DNA of 64,000 nucleotides from G965220825 sp965220825. Lineage in GTDB: Bacteria > Pseudomonadota > Alphaproteobacteria > UBA828. The stretch is taken from positions 992,001 through 1,056,000 of the forward strand of contig OZ244839.1 in the NCBI GenBank assembly GCA_965220825.1, given 5' to 3'. Positions 51,496-60,090 of the stretch are shown in pieces. How positions within the stretch are numbered: the first letter of the stretch is position 1; the number at the start of each line of letters is the position of its first letter. The position numbers were made by a program, and so were the translations under genes. The notes beneath the pieces are model-generated. The model did no database searches. It was not told where the DNA came from and saw nothing but the letters and a program-made list of their open reading frames with translations.

Positions 51496-52419
51496 GTGAA
51501 GGCAGCCTGTTTCGACCGGCATGGCGGCCCGGAGGTCATCCGTTACGGCGACTTGCCGGATCCAGAGGCCGGGCCGGGCCAGGTCGTCGTCGATATTCAT
51601 GCCGCCAGCGTCAACGGCGCGGACTGCAAGGTGCTGTCGGGCCGATACAGCCAGGTCGCGGCGTTTCCCTACGTGCTCGGGCGCGATTTTTCGGGCGTGG
51701 TCGCAGCGCTCGGAGACGGGGTGGACGAATTTGTCCCGGGCGATCCGGTGTTCGGAGTCTGCGAGGTCGGGCAGGAAGGAGCGCATGCCGAAAAGATCGC
51801 GATCGACGCCGTGCTGCTCGCGCGAAAGCCGGACAGCCTCTCCCATGTGAACGCCGCGGCGTTCGCACTGATCGGCCTCACGGCGGTGGTTTCGATCGAG
51901 GACACGCTGGCCCTGCAACGGGGCGAGACCATCCTGATTCAGGGCGGGGCCGGCGGGGTCGCCGGTTTTGCCATCCAGCTCGCCAAGCATATCGGCGCCC
52001 GCGTGGTCACCACATGCAGCGCCCGGAACGTCGACTATGTGCGCGGCCTCGGCGCCGACGAGGTGATCGACTACAACGCGCAGGACTTTGCGAAAGCGGT
52101 CTCGAACTGCGACGCACTGTTGGAGACCGTGGGCGGAGACGCGGCCCGGCGGGCCTTCGCCGTGCTGCGGCCCGGAGGCCGCGCGGCGTTCATCGCCTCC
52201 GGCCCGACCGCGCCCGAATCGCCACGCGAGGACGTGGCATCGCTCCGCCCCCGGGTCGGACGAGACCGTCCGCATCTGATGCGCATCCTTGAACTGGTCG
52301 AGACGGGTGCCATCCGGGTGCCCACCATCCGCACCTTCCCGCTCGAGGACGCGGCTTCCGCGCTCGCGACCAGCGCATCCCGCCACCTCCGGGGCAAGCT
52401 CGTTCTGAAAATCCGCTGA
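51496..52419 (+). CDS. NADP-dependent quinone oxidoreductase (zinc-independent MDR family)
   Basis: A 307-aa medium-chain reductase: FDRHGGPEVIRYGDLPDPEAG, VLGRDFSGVVAALGDGVDEF, ILIQGGAGGVAGFAIQLAKHIGARVV (Rossmann), GADEVIDYNAQDF and LEDAASALATSASRHLRGKLVLKI. It lacks the zinc ligands of alcohol dehydrogenases, as QOR-type enzymes do. GTG 51496 is chosen; AAGGA lies seven bases before it. Substrate unknown. Confidence 0.87.
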   Translation: MKAACFDRHGGPEVIRYGDLPDPEAGPGQVVVDIHAASVNGADCKVLSGRYSQVAAFPYVLGRDFSGVVAALGDGVDEFVPGDPVFGVCEVGQEGAHAEKIAIDAVLLARKPDSLSHVNAAAFALIGLTAVVSIEDTLALQRGETILIQGGAGGVAGFAIQLAKHIGARVVTTCSARNVDYVRGLGADEVIDYNAQDFAKAVSNCDALLETVGGDAARRAFAVLRPGGRAAFIASGPTAPESPREDVASLRPRVGRDRPHLMRILELVETGAIRVPTIRTFPLEDAASALATSASRHLRGKLVLKIR

Positions 52420-52559
52420 TACGCCGTTTCCGAAACCGCCGGCTTGGTCGACGGACCCGCGATGCATTACAGTTCGATCGGGCTTCCCGCCGGGGATCTT
52501 ACAACGGCGGCTTCCCCCGCTGTCGAGCAGGGCGGGCAATATGGGCAAGGAGGGGATTC

Positions 52560-53525
52560 ATGCAACTGAGCAGGGACAAGCTGCTGAGCGCGTATCGCAC
52601 AATGGCGACGGCCCGGCACTTCGAAGACAGCGTCTTCGAGAATTTCTCGGACGGCAAGATTCCCGGCTTCGTTCATCTTTCCGCCGGGCAGGAAGCAACG
52701 GCTGCCGGCGTCTATATGGCGCTGGACGCGCGGGACTGGATCGCGACGACCCATCGCGCGCATGGCCAGTGCATTGCGCGCGGCCTCGATCTGCAGGAAG
52801 TCATGGATGAAATCTATGGCTCGTCCAGGGGCGTTTGTGGCGGCAAGGGCGGCTCCATGCATATTGCGGACCTGGACAAGGGAATGCTGGGCGCGAACGG
52901 CATTATCGGCGCGACCGGCCCGTTGGCGGTCGGGGCCGGCCTTTCCGCGAGGGCAAAAGGCGAGAACGGCGTCGCGGTGGCGTTCTATGGCGACGGCGGC
53001 TCCAACCAGGGGCTGATCTTCGAAGCCTACAATCTGGCGAACATCTGGAAGCTTCCGGTGATCTTCATTTGCGAGGACAACGGATATGCCGAGGCGACCC
53101 CGTCGTCCTATTCGGTGGCGGGCTCGCAGGTGGCGCGCGCAAACGGCTTCGGCATGCCGGCCGTCGAGATCGACGGGTTCGATTTCTTCGCGGTTTATGA
53201 CGCGATGTCGGAAGCCGTCGAACGGGCCCGGAACGGCGAGGGCCCGAGCCTGCTCCACATCAAGACCGCCCGGTTCTACGGCCACTTCGTCGGCGACGCG
53301 CAGACATACCGGGCCGATGACGAGATTGAAAAGCTCCGCGCCGAAAAAGACTGCCTGAAGGTCTTCCGCGAAAAGGTCGTGGAGGCGGGCCTGCTCACCG
53401 ATGAACAGCTCGACGAGATTTTCGCGGCGGAGAAAGATCGGGTGCAGGATGCCGCGGTGGCCGCCCAGGCCGCGCCGCGCGCCACCAAGGCCGATCTCAT
53501 GACCGACGTCTACGGCTCTTACTGA
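52560..53525 (+). CDS. TPP-dependent 2-oxo acid/acetoin dehydrogenase E1, alpha subunit
   Basis: A 321-aa E1 alpha: YRTMATARHFEDSVFENFSDGKI, HLSAGQEATAAGVYMAL, THRAHGQCIARG, GGKGGSMHIADLDKGMLGAN, and the TPP-binding VAFYGDGGSNQG. It pairs with the beta subunit 15 bases downstream. No E2 or E3 gene is adjacent, unlike normal pyruvate or acetoin complexes. Substrate could be pyruvate, acetoin or a branched oxo-acid. Confidence 0.88.
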   Translation: MQLSRDKLLSAYRTMATARHFEDSVFENFSDGKIPGFVHLSAGQEATAAGVYMALDARDWIATTHRAHGQCIARGLDLQEVMDEIYGSSRGVCGGKGGSMHIADLDKGMLGANGIIGATGPLAVGAGLSARAKGENGVAVAFYGDGGSNQGLIFEAYNLANIWKLPVIFICEDNGYAEATPSSYSVAGSQVARANGFGMPAVEIDGFDFFAVYDAMSEAVERARNGEGPSLLHIKTARFYGHFVGDAQTYRADDEIEKLRAEKDCLKVFREKVVEAGLLTDEQLDEIFAAEKDRVQDAAVAAQAAPRATKADLMTDVYGSY

Positions 53526-53540
53526 CCGGGAGGACCGATC

Positions 53541-54545
53541 GTGCCCAGGAAATCCTACAGGGCCGCCATCAACGAGGCGATGGCGATGGAAATGCGCCGC
53601 GACCCCTCCGTCATCCTGATGGGCGAGGACGTATCGGGTGGAACCGGTGCTCCCGGCGAGGACGATGCCTGGGGCGGCCCGCTGGGCGTCACCAAGGGGC
53701 TTCACACGGAGTTCGGCCCCACGCGGGTCCTCGATACGCCGATCTCGGAAGGCGGCTTCATCGGGGCGGCGGCCGGTGCCGCGATCACGGGCATGCGCCC
53801 GATCGTCGAGCTCATGTTCGTGGACTTTCTCGGGGTCGGCTTCGATGCGATCTACAACCAGGCGGGAAAGTTCCGCTACATGTTCGGCGGCAAGGCCGAA
53901 AGCCCGCTGGTTGTCAGGACGATGTATGGCGCGGGCCTGAGGGCCGCGTCCCAGCACAGCCAGACGCTCTATTCGCTCTTCACCCACGTGCCGGGCGTGA
54001 AGGTGGTCGTCCCGTCCAACCCCTATGACGCCAAGGGGCTGATGATCCAGTCCATTCGCGACAACGACCCCGTCGTCTATTTCGAGCACAAGGCGATGTA
54101 TGACGACGAGGCGGAGGTTCCGGACGAGGCCTACACGATCCCGTTCGGGGAAGCGCATGTGGTGCGCGAAGGCGAGGACGTGACCATCGTCGCCATCGGC
54201 AAGATGGTACACCTCGCCAACCAAGCGGCCGACAATCTGGCCGAAGAGGACATTTCCTGCACGGTGATCGACCCGCGCACGATTTCACCGCTGGACGACG
54301 AGACCATCCTCGAGGAGGTCGAGGCGACCGGCCGCCTGGTCGTCGTGGATGAGAGCCACCCCCGCTGCTCCGTGGCGGCCGACATCTCGTCCATCGTGGC
54401 GCAGAACGCTTTCAAGTCGCTGAAGGCCGCGATCGAGAAGGTCACGGCACCGCACTGCCCGGTTCCCTTCGCGCCCGAACTCGAAGACCTCTACATCCCG
54501 ACGGTCGAGGACGTCGAGGCGGCGGTGCGCCGAACCATGGCTTAG
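53541..54545 (+). CDS. TPP-dependent 2-oxo acid/acetoin dehydrogenase E1, beta subunit
   Basis: A 334-aa E1 beta: INEAMAMEMRRDPSVILMGEDV, TPISEGGFIGAAAGAAITGMRPIVELMFVDF, MFGGKAESPLVVRTMYGAG and LVVVDESHPRCSVAADIS. The GTG at 53541 is preceded by GGGAGG. It is convergent with ribD, 47 bases away. Forms a heterotetramer with the alpha subunit. Confidence 0.88.
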   Translation: MPRKSYRAAINEAMAMEMRRDPSVILMGEDVSGGTGAPGEDDAWGGPLGVTKGLHTEFGPTRVLDTPISEGGFIGAAAGAAITGMRPIVELMFVDFLGVGFDAIYNQAGKFRYMFGGKAESPLVVRTMYGAGLRAASQHSQTLYSLFTHVPGVKVVVPSNPYDAKGLMIQSIRDNDPVVYFEHKAMYDDEAEVPDEAYTIPFGEAHVVREGEDVTIVAIGKMVHLANQAADNLAEEDISCTVIDPRTISPLDDETILEEVEATGRLVVVDESHPRCSVAADISSIVAQNAFKSLKAAIEKVTAPHCPVPFAPELEDLYIPTVEDVEAAVRRTMA

Positions 54546-54592
54546 GGTTCGCGCGCCGGTCGATCAATTCCCCCCTGGAGCGGGAACGCCCC

Positions 54593-55708
54593 TCACGGCG
54601 CCGGGACCAGGGTTTCCAGAAGATCGGGACCCCAGGATCGCGACGAGACGCGGACGAAGGGCGGGACATCGCCGATCCGCTCCACACCCAAGGGTGCCAG
54701 CGCCGGGATGCCGTCGCCCCCGATGGGGCTGGGCGCCCGGAGCCACACCATCCGGTCGACGAGCCCGGCCCGCAGCAGTGCGCCCGCGACGGAACCGCCG
54801 CCTTCGACCAGCAGGCGGGTGATGCCGCGGGCGGCGACGGCCTCCAGCCCGGATGCGAGGCCCGGGCGGCCGTCGCCTTCCGCCGCCGCCTCGACGATCT
54901 CCGCGCCTGCGCCGCGATACGCATCCCCGCGGCCGTCGGCAAGACGCATGGCCGTGGAGACGATCCAGGTGGGATGCGTGCGGGCATCCGCCAACAAAGC
55001 GAGACCCTCCGGGAGCGCCGCCGCGCCGTCCAGGACGATGCGAACCGGGCTTGCGCCCTCCATCCCCGGCAGACGGCATGTGAGCGCCGGGTTGTCGGCG
55101 CCTGCGGTGCCGGCGCCCACCAGCACGGCGTCGTGCGTTGCGCGCAGGAGGTGCCCATAGGCCCGCGCGGGCGCAGCGGTGATCCAGCGGCTTTCGCCCG
55201 CCCGCGTCGCGATGCGGCCGTCGAGGCTCGCTGCCGTCTTGACGGTGACCAGGGGCCGCCCCCGCTCGATCCGCGAGAGGAACCCGGCATTGAGCGCGCG
55301 CGCCTCCGCCGCCATGCAACCGCGGGCAACCGCGATTCCCGCCGCCTCGAGCATCGCCACGCCACCGCCGGAGACACGGGGGTCCGGATCCTCCAACGCC
55401 ACGACCGCGCGTTCGATCCCCGCTGCGATCAGCGCCTCCGCACAAGGCGATGTCATGCCGTGATGGGCGCAGGGCTCCAGCGAGACGTAACAGACCGCCC
55501 CCCGCGCCCGGGAACCCGCGTGCGCAAGCGCCTCCGTCTCCGCATGGGGGCGCCCGCCGCGGCCCGTCCAGCCCCGCCCGACGATGTGACCGCCCCGAAC
55601 CAGTACGCAGCCAACCGCCGGGTTGGGCCACACGGTGCCGAGACCGCGCCGGGCGAGACCCAGCGCAACGGCCATGAAGCGGCGATCCGCTTCCGCACCG
55701 CCCGTCAT
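54593..55708 (-). CDS. ribD: bifunctional riboflavin deaminase/reductase RibD
   Basis: A 371-aa RibD. N-terminal deaminase: GRPHAETEALAHAG (catalytic His/Glu) and SLEPCAHHGMTSPCAEALIAAG (zinc Cys pair). C-terminal reductase: VTVKTAASLDGRIATRAGESRWIT, DAVLVGAGTAGADNPALTCR, LLVEGGGSVAGALLRAGLVD. It catalyses the second and third steps of riboflavin synthesis. It overlaps nothing but lies 7 bases after nrdR. Confidence 0.95.
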   Translation of the reverse strand: MTGGAEADRRFMAVALGLARRGLGTVWPNPAVGCVLVRGGHIVGRGWTGRGGRPHAETEALAHAGSRARGAVCYVSLEPCAHHGMTSPCAEALIAAGIERAVVALEDPDPRVSGGGVAMLEAAGIAVARGCMAAEARALNAGFLSRIERGRPLVTVKTAASLDGRIATRAGESRWITAAPARAYGHLLRATHDAVLVGAGTAGADNPALTCRLPGMEGASPVRIVLDGAAALPEGLALLADARTHPTWIVSTAMRLADGRGDAYRGAGAEIVEAAAEGDGRPGLASGLEAVAARGITRLLVEGGGSVAGALLRAGLVDRMVWLRAPSPIGGDGIPALAPLGVERIGDVPPFVRVSSRSWGPDLLETLVPAP

Positions 55709-55715
55709 CGGCGGA

Positions 55716-56171
55716 TCAATCCTCCGCGCGATCGAGATCGCCGATGAACTTCTGGAAGTCTCCGGTTTCGCGAAAATTCCGATAGACCGACGCAAACCGC
55801 ACATAGGCCACCTGGTCGAGGCTTGCGAGCGCCTCCATCACCATTTCGCCCACTACACTGCTCGGAATCTCCGCCTCGCCGAGGCTTTCCATGCGCCGGA
55901 CGATACCGGTCACGATCCGCTCGACCCGCTCCGGCTCCACGGGACGCTTGCGCAGCGCGATTTCGATGGAGCGCGCCATCTTCTCGCGATCGAAGGCTTC
56001 CTTGCGCCCACCGCTCTTGACCACCGTGAGACTGCGCAGCTGGACGCGCTCCAGAGTGGTGAAACGCCCGCCGCAGTTGGCGCACTGGCGGCGGCGGCGG
56101 ATTGCGTTGTCCGTCGTCGGTCGCGAATCCTTCACCTGGGTGTCCTCGTGGCCGCAGAACGGGCAGTGCAT
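55716..56171 (-). CDS. nrdR: transcriptional repressor NrdR
   Basis: A 151-aa NrdR: Zn ribbon MHCPFCGHEDTQVKDSRP with CANCGGRFTT, then the ATP-cone with KSGGRKEAFDREKMARSI and KRPVEPERVERIVTGI. It represses ribonucleotide reductase genes. Between glyA and ribD, as in most alphaproteobacteria. Confidence 0.96.
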   Translation of the reverse strand: MHCPFCGHEDTQVKDSRPTTDNAIRRRRQCANCGGRFTTLERVQLRSLTVVKSGGRKEAFDREKMARSIEIALRKRPVEPERVERIVTGIVRRMESLGEAEIPSSVVGEMVMEALASLDQVAYVRFASVYRNFRETGDFQKFIGDLDRAED

Positions 56172-56186
56172 GGCGTCGCTCCAGGT

Positions 56187-57551
56187 TCAGGCGAGGTCCG
56201 TATAGATGGGGAAGGCTTCGCACAACGCGCGCACTTCGCCGCGCACACGCGCCGCCGTTCCGTCGTCCTTCCCCGGCGCCGCGGCCTCGCGGTCCAGCAG
56301 GTCGGCGATCCAGCCTGCGATCCGGCGGAACTCGGCAATGCCGAAACCGCGGCTGGTGGCCGCGGGCGAGCCCAGCCTTATGCCCGACGTCACCCAGGGT
56401 TTCTCGTGATCGAACGGCACGCCGTTCTTGTTGCATGTGATCCCGGCGCTCTCCAGAACCGCCTCGGCACGCTTGCCGGTGACCTGCTTGGAGCGGAGGT
56501 CGACCAGCAGGAGATGGGTATCCGTGCCACCCGAGACGATGTCATAGCCACGGGCCGCCAGCGCCGCGGCAAGCGCCTTGGCGTTCTCCACCACGCACCG
56601 CGCATAGTCCCTGAATGCGGGCGTCATGGCCTCCCCCAGCGCCACCGCCTTGGCCGCAACCACATGCTCGAGGGGGCCGCCCTGAAGGCCGGGGAAAACC
56701 GCGGAATCGATCCGTTTGGCGAGCGCTTCGTCGTTGGTCAAGATCATGCCGCCGCGAGGGCCGCGCAGCGTCTTGTGGGTCGTGGTGGTGACGATGTCGG
56801 CCTGGGGGAAGGGGCTTGGATGAACGCCCCCCGCAACAAGTCCCGCGAAATGCGCCATGTCCACCACGAATAGCGCACCCACCGCGTCGGCAATCGCTCG
56901 GAAACGCGCGAAGTCGATAATTCGGGGATAGGCCGAACCGCCGGCGATCACCAGCTTCGGACGCATCTCCTCGGCGAGCGCGGCGACTTGATCGAAATCG
57001 ATCCGTCCGTCCTCCTTGCGCACGCCATATTGCACCGCCCGGAACCACTTGCCAGAGAGGTTGGGCGCGGCACCGTGAGTCAGATGGCCGCCGGCGGCGA
57101 GCGAAAGGCCGAGGAAAACATCGCCCGGCTCCAGCGTCGCGAGAAACGCGGCCTGGTTCGCCTGTGCCCCCGAGTGGGGCTGCACGTTGGCGAAATCGCA
57201 GCCAAAGAGCGCGGTCGCCCGCTCAATGGCAAGACGCTCGCCCACATCCACATTCTCACAGCCGCCGTAATAGCGCCGCCCCGGATAGCCCTCGGCGTAT
57301 TTGTTGGTGAGCACCGATCCTTGAGCCTCGAGCACCGCACGGCTCACCACGTTTTCCGAAGCGATCAGCTCGATGGTCGTCTGCAGGCGCCGAACCTCGC
57401 CCGTTACCGCTTCGTAGAGTGCGGGGTCGGCCTCGGCGAGCGGTCGCGAATCCAGCGCGGCCACCCGCGCCCGTCCGCTCCGGCCGCCTTCCGCCTGCGC
57501 CGCGGCAGCGGTGGGCACGCTTCCTCCGGTCGGGGGGTCGATTTGGTTCAC
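56187..57551 (-). CDS. glyA: serine hydroxymethyltransferase
   Basis: A 454-aa GlyA: ELIASENVVSRAVLEAQGS, NKYAEGYPGRRYYGGCENVD, PHSGAQANQAAF and the PLP lysine in TTTTHKTLRGPRGGMIL. It converts serine and tetrahydrofolate to glycine and methylene-THF. The GTG at 57551 overlaps the rpiB stop (GTGA); the first ~35 residues are a poorly conserved, Ala-rich extension, so a later start is possible. Confidence 0.96.
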   Translation of the reverse strand: MNQIDPPTGGSVPTAAAAQAEGGRSGRARVAALDSRPLAEADPALYEAVTGEVRRLQTTIELIASENVVSRAVLEAQGSVLTNKYAEGYPGRRYYGGCENVDVGERLAIERATALFGCDFANVQPHSGAQANQAAFLATLEPGDVFLGLSLAAGGHLTHGAAPNLSGKWFRAVQYGVRKEDGRIDFDQVAALAEEMRPKLVIAGGSAYPRIIDFARFRAIADAVGALFVVDMAHFAGLVAGGVHPSPFPQADIVTTTTHKTLRGPRGGMILTNDEALAKRIDSAVFPGLQGGPLEHVVAAKAVALGEAMTPAFRDYARCVVENAKALAAALAARGYDIVSGGTDTHLLLVDLRSKQVTGKRAEAVLESAGITCNKNGVPFDHEKPWVTSGIRLGSPAATSRGFGIAEFRRIAGWIADLLDREAAAPGKDDGTAARVRGEVRALCEAFPIYTDLA

Positions 57552-57982
57552 GAGAGCTTGGCGACGCGCCTCTGGTGGCGGCCGCCTTCAAAGTCCGTTT
57601 CCAGAAACATCTCCACGCAGGCAAGCGCCGCATCCCGTTCGATGCTGCGGGCACCGAGCGCAATGACGTTGGCATTATTGTGCGCCCGCGCGAGCCGCGC
57701 CGCTTCGGCATCGTGGCAGAGTGCGCCGCGAATCCCCCGGTGGCGGTTAAGCGCAATGCTCATGCCGATGCCGCTGCCGCAGATCGCGACGCCTCGCTCC
57801 GCGCGGCCCTCCTCGATCGCCCGCACCAGCGCATCCGCATAATCGGGGTAATCGACGCTCGCATCGCCCTCGGTGCCGAGGTCCGCAACCTCTCGGCCCG
57901 CCGCCCGCAGGGCACGGCAGAGCTCGCCCTTGAGCCGCACGCCCGCATGATCGGAGACGATGGCGATTCTCCCTTTGGACAT
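57548..57982 (-). CDS. rpiB: ribose-5-phosphate isomerase B
   Basis: A 144-aa RpiB/LacA-type isomerase: GRIAIVSDHAGVRLKGEL, VADLGTEGDASVDYPDYA, and the active-site VAICGSGIGMSIALNRHRGIRGALCHD with the catalytic Cys, plus NNANVIALGAR. ATG 57982 matches the family start. First gene of the rpiB-glyA-nrdR-ribD unit. Confidence 0.94.
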   Translation of the reverse strand: MSKGRIAIVSDHAGVRLKGELCRALRAAGREVADLGTEGDASVDYPDYADALVRAIEEGRAERGVAICGSGIGMSIALNRHRGIRGALCHDAEAARLARAHNNANVIALGARSIERDAALACVEMFLETDFEGGRHQRRVAKLS

Positions 57983-58124
57983 GGGTATGGCCGACTTGCC
58001 GATCAGCGGGTCTACCGTACCGACTATAGGCGGGCGACGCCGCAAAGCAAGGCCCGGGGGAGCCCATCGACATCGGCCACGGCAATTTAAGGTTTTTTTG
58101 TGTCGGTTTTAGAAAGAATAAAAT

Positions 58125-58157
58125 TTGACAAATCACTGATTTTTACGGATATATATT
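58125..58157 (+). promoter_or_regulatory. candidate mucR promoter
   Basis: TTGACA at 58125-58130 and a TATA-rich -10 region (TATATA/TATATT between 58150 and 58157) lie 35-67 bases before the mucR start in a strongly AT-rich block (58083-58170). Spacing is 19-21 bases, longer than the ideal 17. MucR proteins bind AT-rich DNA, so the block could also be an autoregulatory site. Confidence 0.4.
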
Positions 58158-58191
58158 TGTACAAATCCACAACAGGCGGCAGTCAATTCAG

Positions 58192-58653
58192 ATGAGCGAT
58201 CAGGTGGAGAAAACAGGCGGCGATGCCGACATTCTTCGTATGGCGACGGATATCGTAGCGTCCTATGTCGGCAACAACCCGGTAGACCCCTCGGAGCTGC
58301 CGGGCATCGTTACCAACGTTCTGTTGGCCCTGCGACAGACGCATCCCTATGGGCCGGCTGAGGGCGCAATGCTCAGGCCGGCGGTCCCCATCGACGAGTC
58401 GGTTACCCCAGACTACTTGGTCTGCCTCGAGGACGGGCGCAAGTTGAAGATGCTAAGGCGGCACCTTCGGACAAGTTACGGCATGACGCCAGATGAATAC
58501 CGGAAGAAATGGGGTCTCGACCGTACCTACCCCATGGTGGCCCCGAACTACGCCAAGCGGCGCTCCGAATTCGCCAAACAGATCGGGCTGGGCCGCCGCA
58601 CCGCCAACGCCCGCCAGCGCATGAAAGCCGAGGCTGCCGACCGGTCTCCCTAA
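58192..58653 (+). CDS. mucR: MucR/Ros family zinc-finger regulator
   Basis: A 153-aa MucR/Ros protein: TDIVASYVGNNPVDPSELPGIV near the start and the single zinc finger in YLVCLEDGRKLKMLRRHLRTSYGMTPDEYRKKWGLDRTYPMVAPNY. The second Cys of the classical finger is an Asp (CLED), as in several MucR proteins. It is a global repressor binding AT-rich promoters, including those of horizontally acquired genes, which suits the AT-rich island in this window. Confidence 0.93.
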   Translation: MSDQVEKTGGDADILRMATDIVASYVGNNPVDPSELPGIVTNVLLALRQTHPYGPAEGAMLRPAVPIDESVTPDYLVCLEDGRKLKMLRRHLRTSYGMTPDEYRKKWGLDRTYPMVAPNYAKRRSEFAKQIGLGRRTANARQRMKAEAADRSP

Positions 58654-58742
58654 CCGCCGCTTCCTACCGGCGGCGAAAACGATGCATATGACAGGCGATC
58701 GGGCCGGTTCTCGGTACGGGGGCTCGGTCGTGCGATGACGCC

Positions 58743-60077
58743 CTATTTACCGGCGGGCGGACGCGACGGCTCCGGGACCGTACGGGTGAGCACGAACAGA
58801 AGGACCAGACCGGGAAGCGCCGCCGCCGTCGTCCCGAGGAAGAACGACGTCCAGTCCATCATGTCGGCGAACCAGCCGGCAGGCGTCGAAAGCAGCGTTC
58901 TACCCGCCGCCATGAGCGAGGTGAGAAGCGCGTATTGGGTGGCCGTGTAGGAACGGTTGCAGAGGCTGGAGAGATAGGCGACGAATGCCGCCGTGCCCAT
59001 CCCGCCCGCCAGGTTCTCGATCCCGACCGTCGCCGCCAGCATGGCGGTGTCTCGCCCGACCTCCGCCTGAATCGCGAACATCAGGTTGGAGAACATCTGG
59101 AGCAGGCCACAAATCCAAAGCGATCCCAGGATGCCGCGGGCGGCGATCAGCCAGCCGCCCAGGAAGAGGCCCAGGAGGGTCGCGCCGAAACCGTAGATCT
59201 TGCCGACATTCGCGATTTCCGCGTTGCTGAAGCCCAGTTCCACCATGAACGGACCGGTCATCGCGCCCGCCATCGCATCGCCCAGCTTGTAGAAGACGAT
59301 GAAGACGAGGACGACCGGCCATCGCGGGCGGCTTGCGAACTCGACGAACGGCGCCACCACGGCGCGGTAGAACCACGCGATCAGCGCCCGCCGCGCGCGG
59401 AGCACCACCGCCTGCGCCTGGACGCCTCGAGGCTCCCGGCTCGCGAGGATCGTGACCATACCCACGCTCACCAACACCGCACAGATCGCATAGACGCTGC
59501 CCCAATCCATTCCCTCCGCGAGATAGAGCGCGCCCGCGCCCGAGGTGAGCAGGCCGACGCGGTAGCCATAGACCACGGACGCGGCACCAGCGCCCAGCTG
59601 GCGCTCCTCCAATATCTCGATGCGGTAGGAATCGATGACGATGTCCTGGCTTGCCGAACAGAAGGAAACCAGAAACGCGAACACGGCCAGGAGCGCGGGA
59701 TTCGCCGCCGGGTCGGTGCCTGCCATGGCGAGGATCGCCGCGATCAGAGCGAGCTGTGTCGCGACCGTCCAGCCTCTTCGGCGGCCGAGAACCCTTGTCA
59801 GCAGCGGCAGCCGGAGACTGTCGATCAATGGCGCCCAAGCGAACTTGAACGCATAAGGGAGAGTCACCGCCCCAAGCAGGCCGACCGTGGTCTTGTCCAC
59901 GCCCACCCGGCTCAGCCAGATGGCAAGCGTGCCGCCGGTGAGCGCAAGCGGCAATCCACTCGAGAAGCCAAGCAGGAAGATCGCCGCCATGCGCCGGTCG
60001 GCATAAACGGCGAGGGAGGCCAGCATGGTGCGAAACGCGCCACCGACTTCGCTCGCCGGCCGCGTCGGCCGGTTCAT
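58743..60077 (-). CDS. ampG: AmpG-like muropeptide transporter (MFS)
   Basis: A 444-aa MFS permease with about twelve hydrophobic segments: FLLGFSSGLPLALTGGTLAIWLSRVGVDKTTVGLLG, LPYAFKFAWAPLIDSL, GRRRGWTVATQLAL, SASQDIVIDSYRIEIL. The family imports anhydro-muropeptides for cell-wall recycling. Starts at ATG 60077, 13 bases after the glutathionyl-hydroquinone reductase gene. Confidence 0.9.
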   Translation of the reverse strand: MNRPTRPASEVGGAFRTMLASLAVYADRRMAAIFLLGFSSGLPLALTGGTLAIWLSRVGVDKTTVGLLGAVTLPYAFKFAWAPLIDSLRLPLLTRVLGRRRGWTVATQLALIAAILAMAGTDPAANPALLAVFAFLVSFCSASQDIVIDSYRIEILEERQLGAGAASVVYGYRVGLLTSGAGALYLAEGMDWGSVYAICAVLVSVGMVTILASREPRGVQAQAVVLRARRALIAWFYRAVVAPFVEFASRPRWPVVLVFIVFYKLGDAMAGAMTGPFMVELGFSNAEIANVGKIYGFGATLLGLFLGGWLIAARGILGSLWICGLLQMFSNLMFAIQAEVGRDTAMLAATVGIENLAGGMGTAAFVAYLSSLCNRSYTATQYALLTSLMAAGRTLLSTPAGWFADMMDWTSFFLGTTAAALPGLVLLFVLTRTVPEPSRPPAGK

Positions 60078-60090
60078 GACCGTGCCGGCG

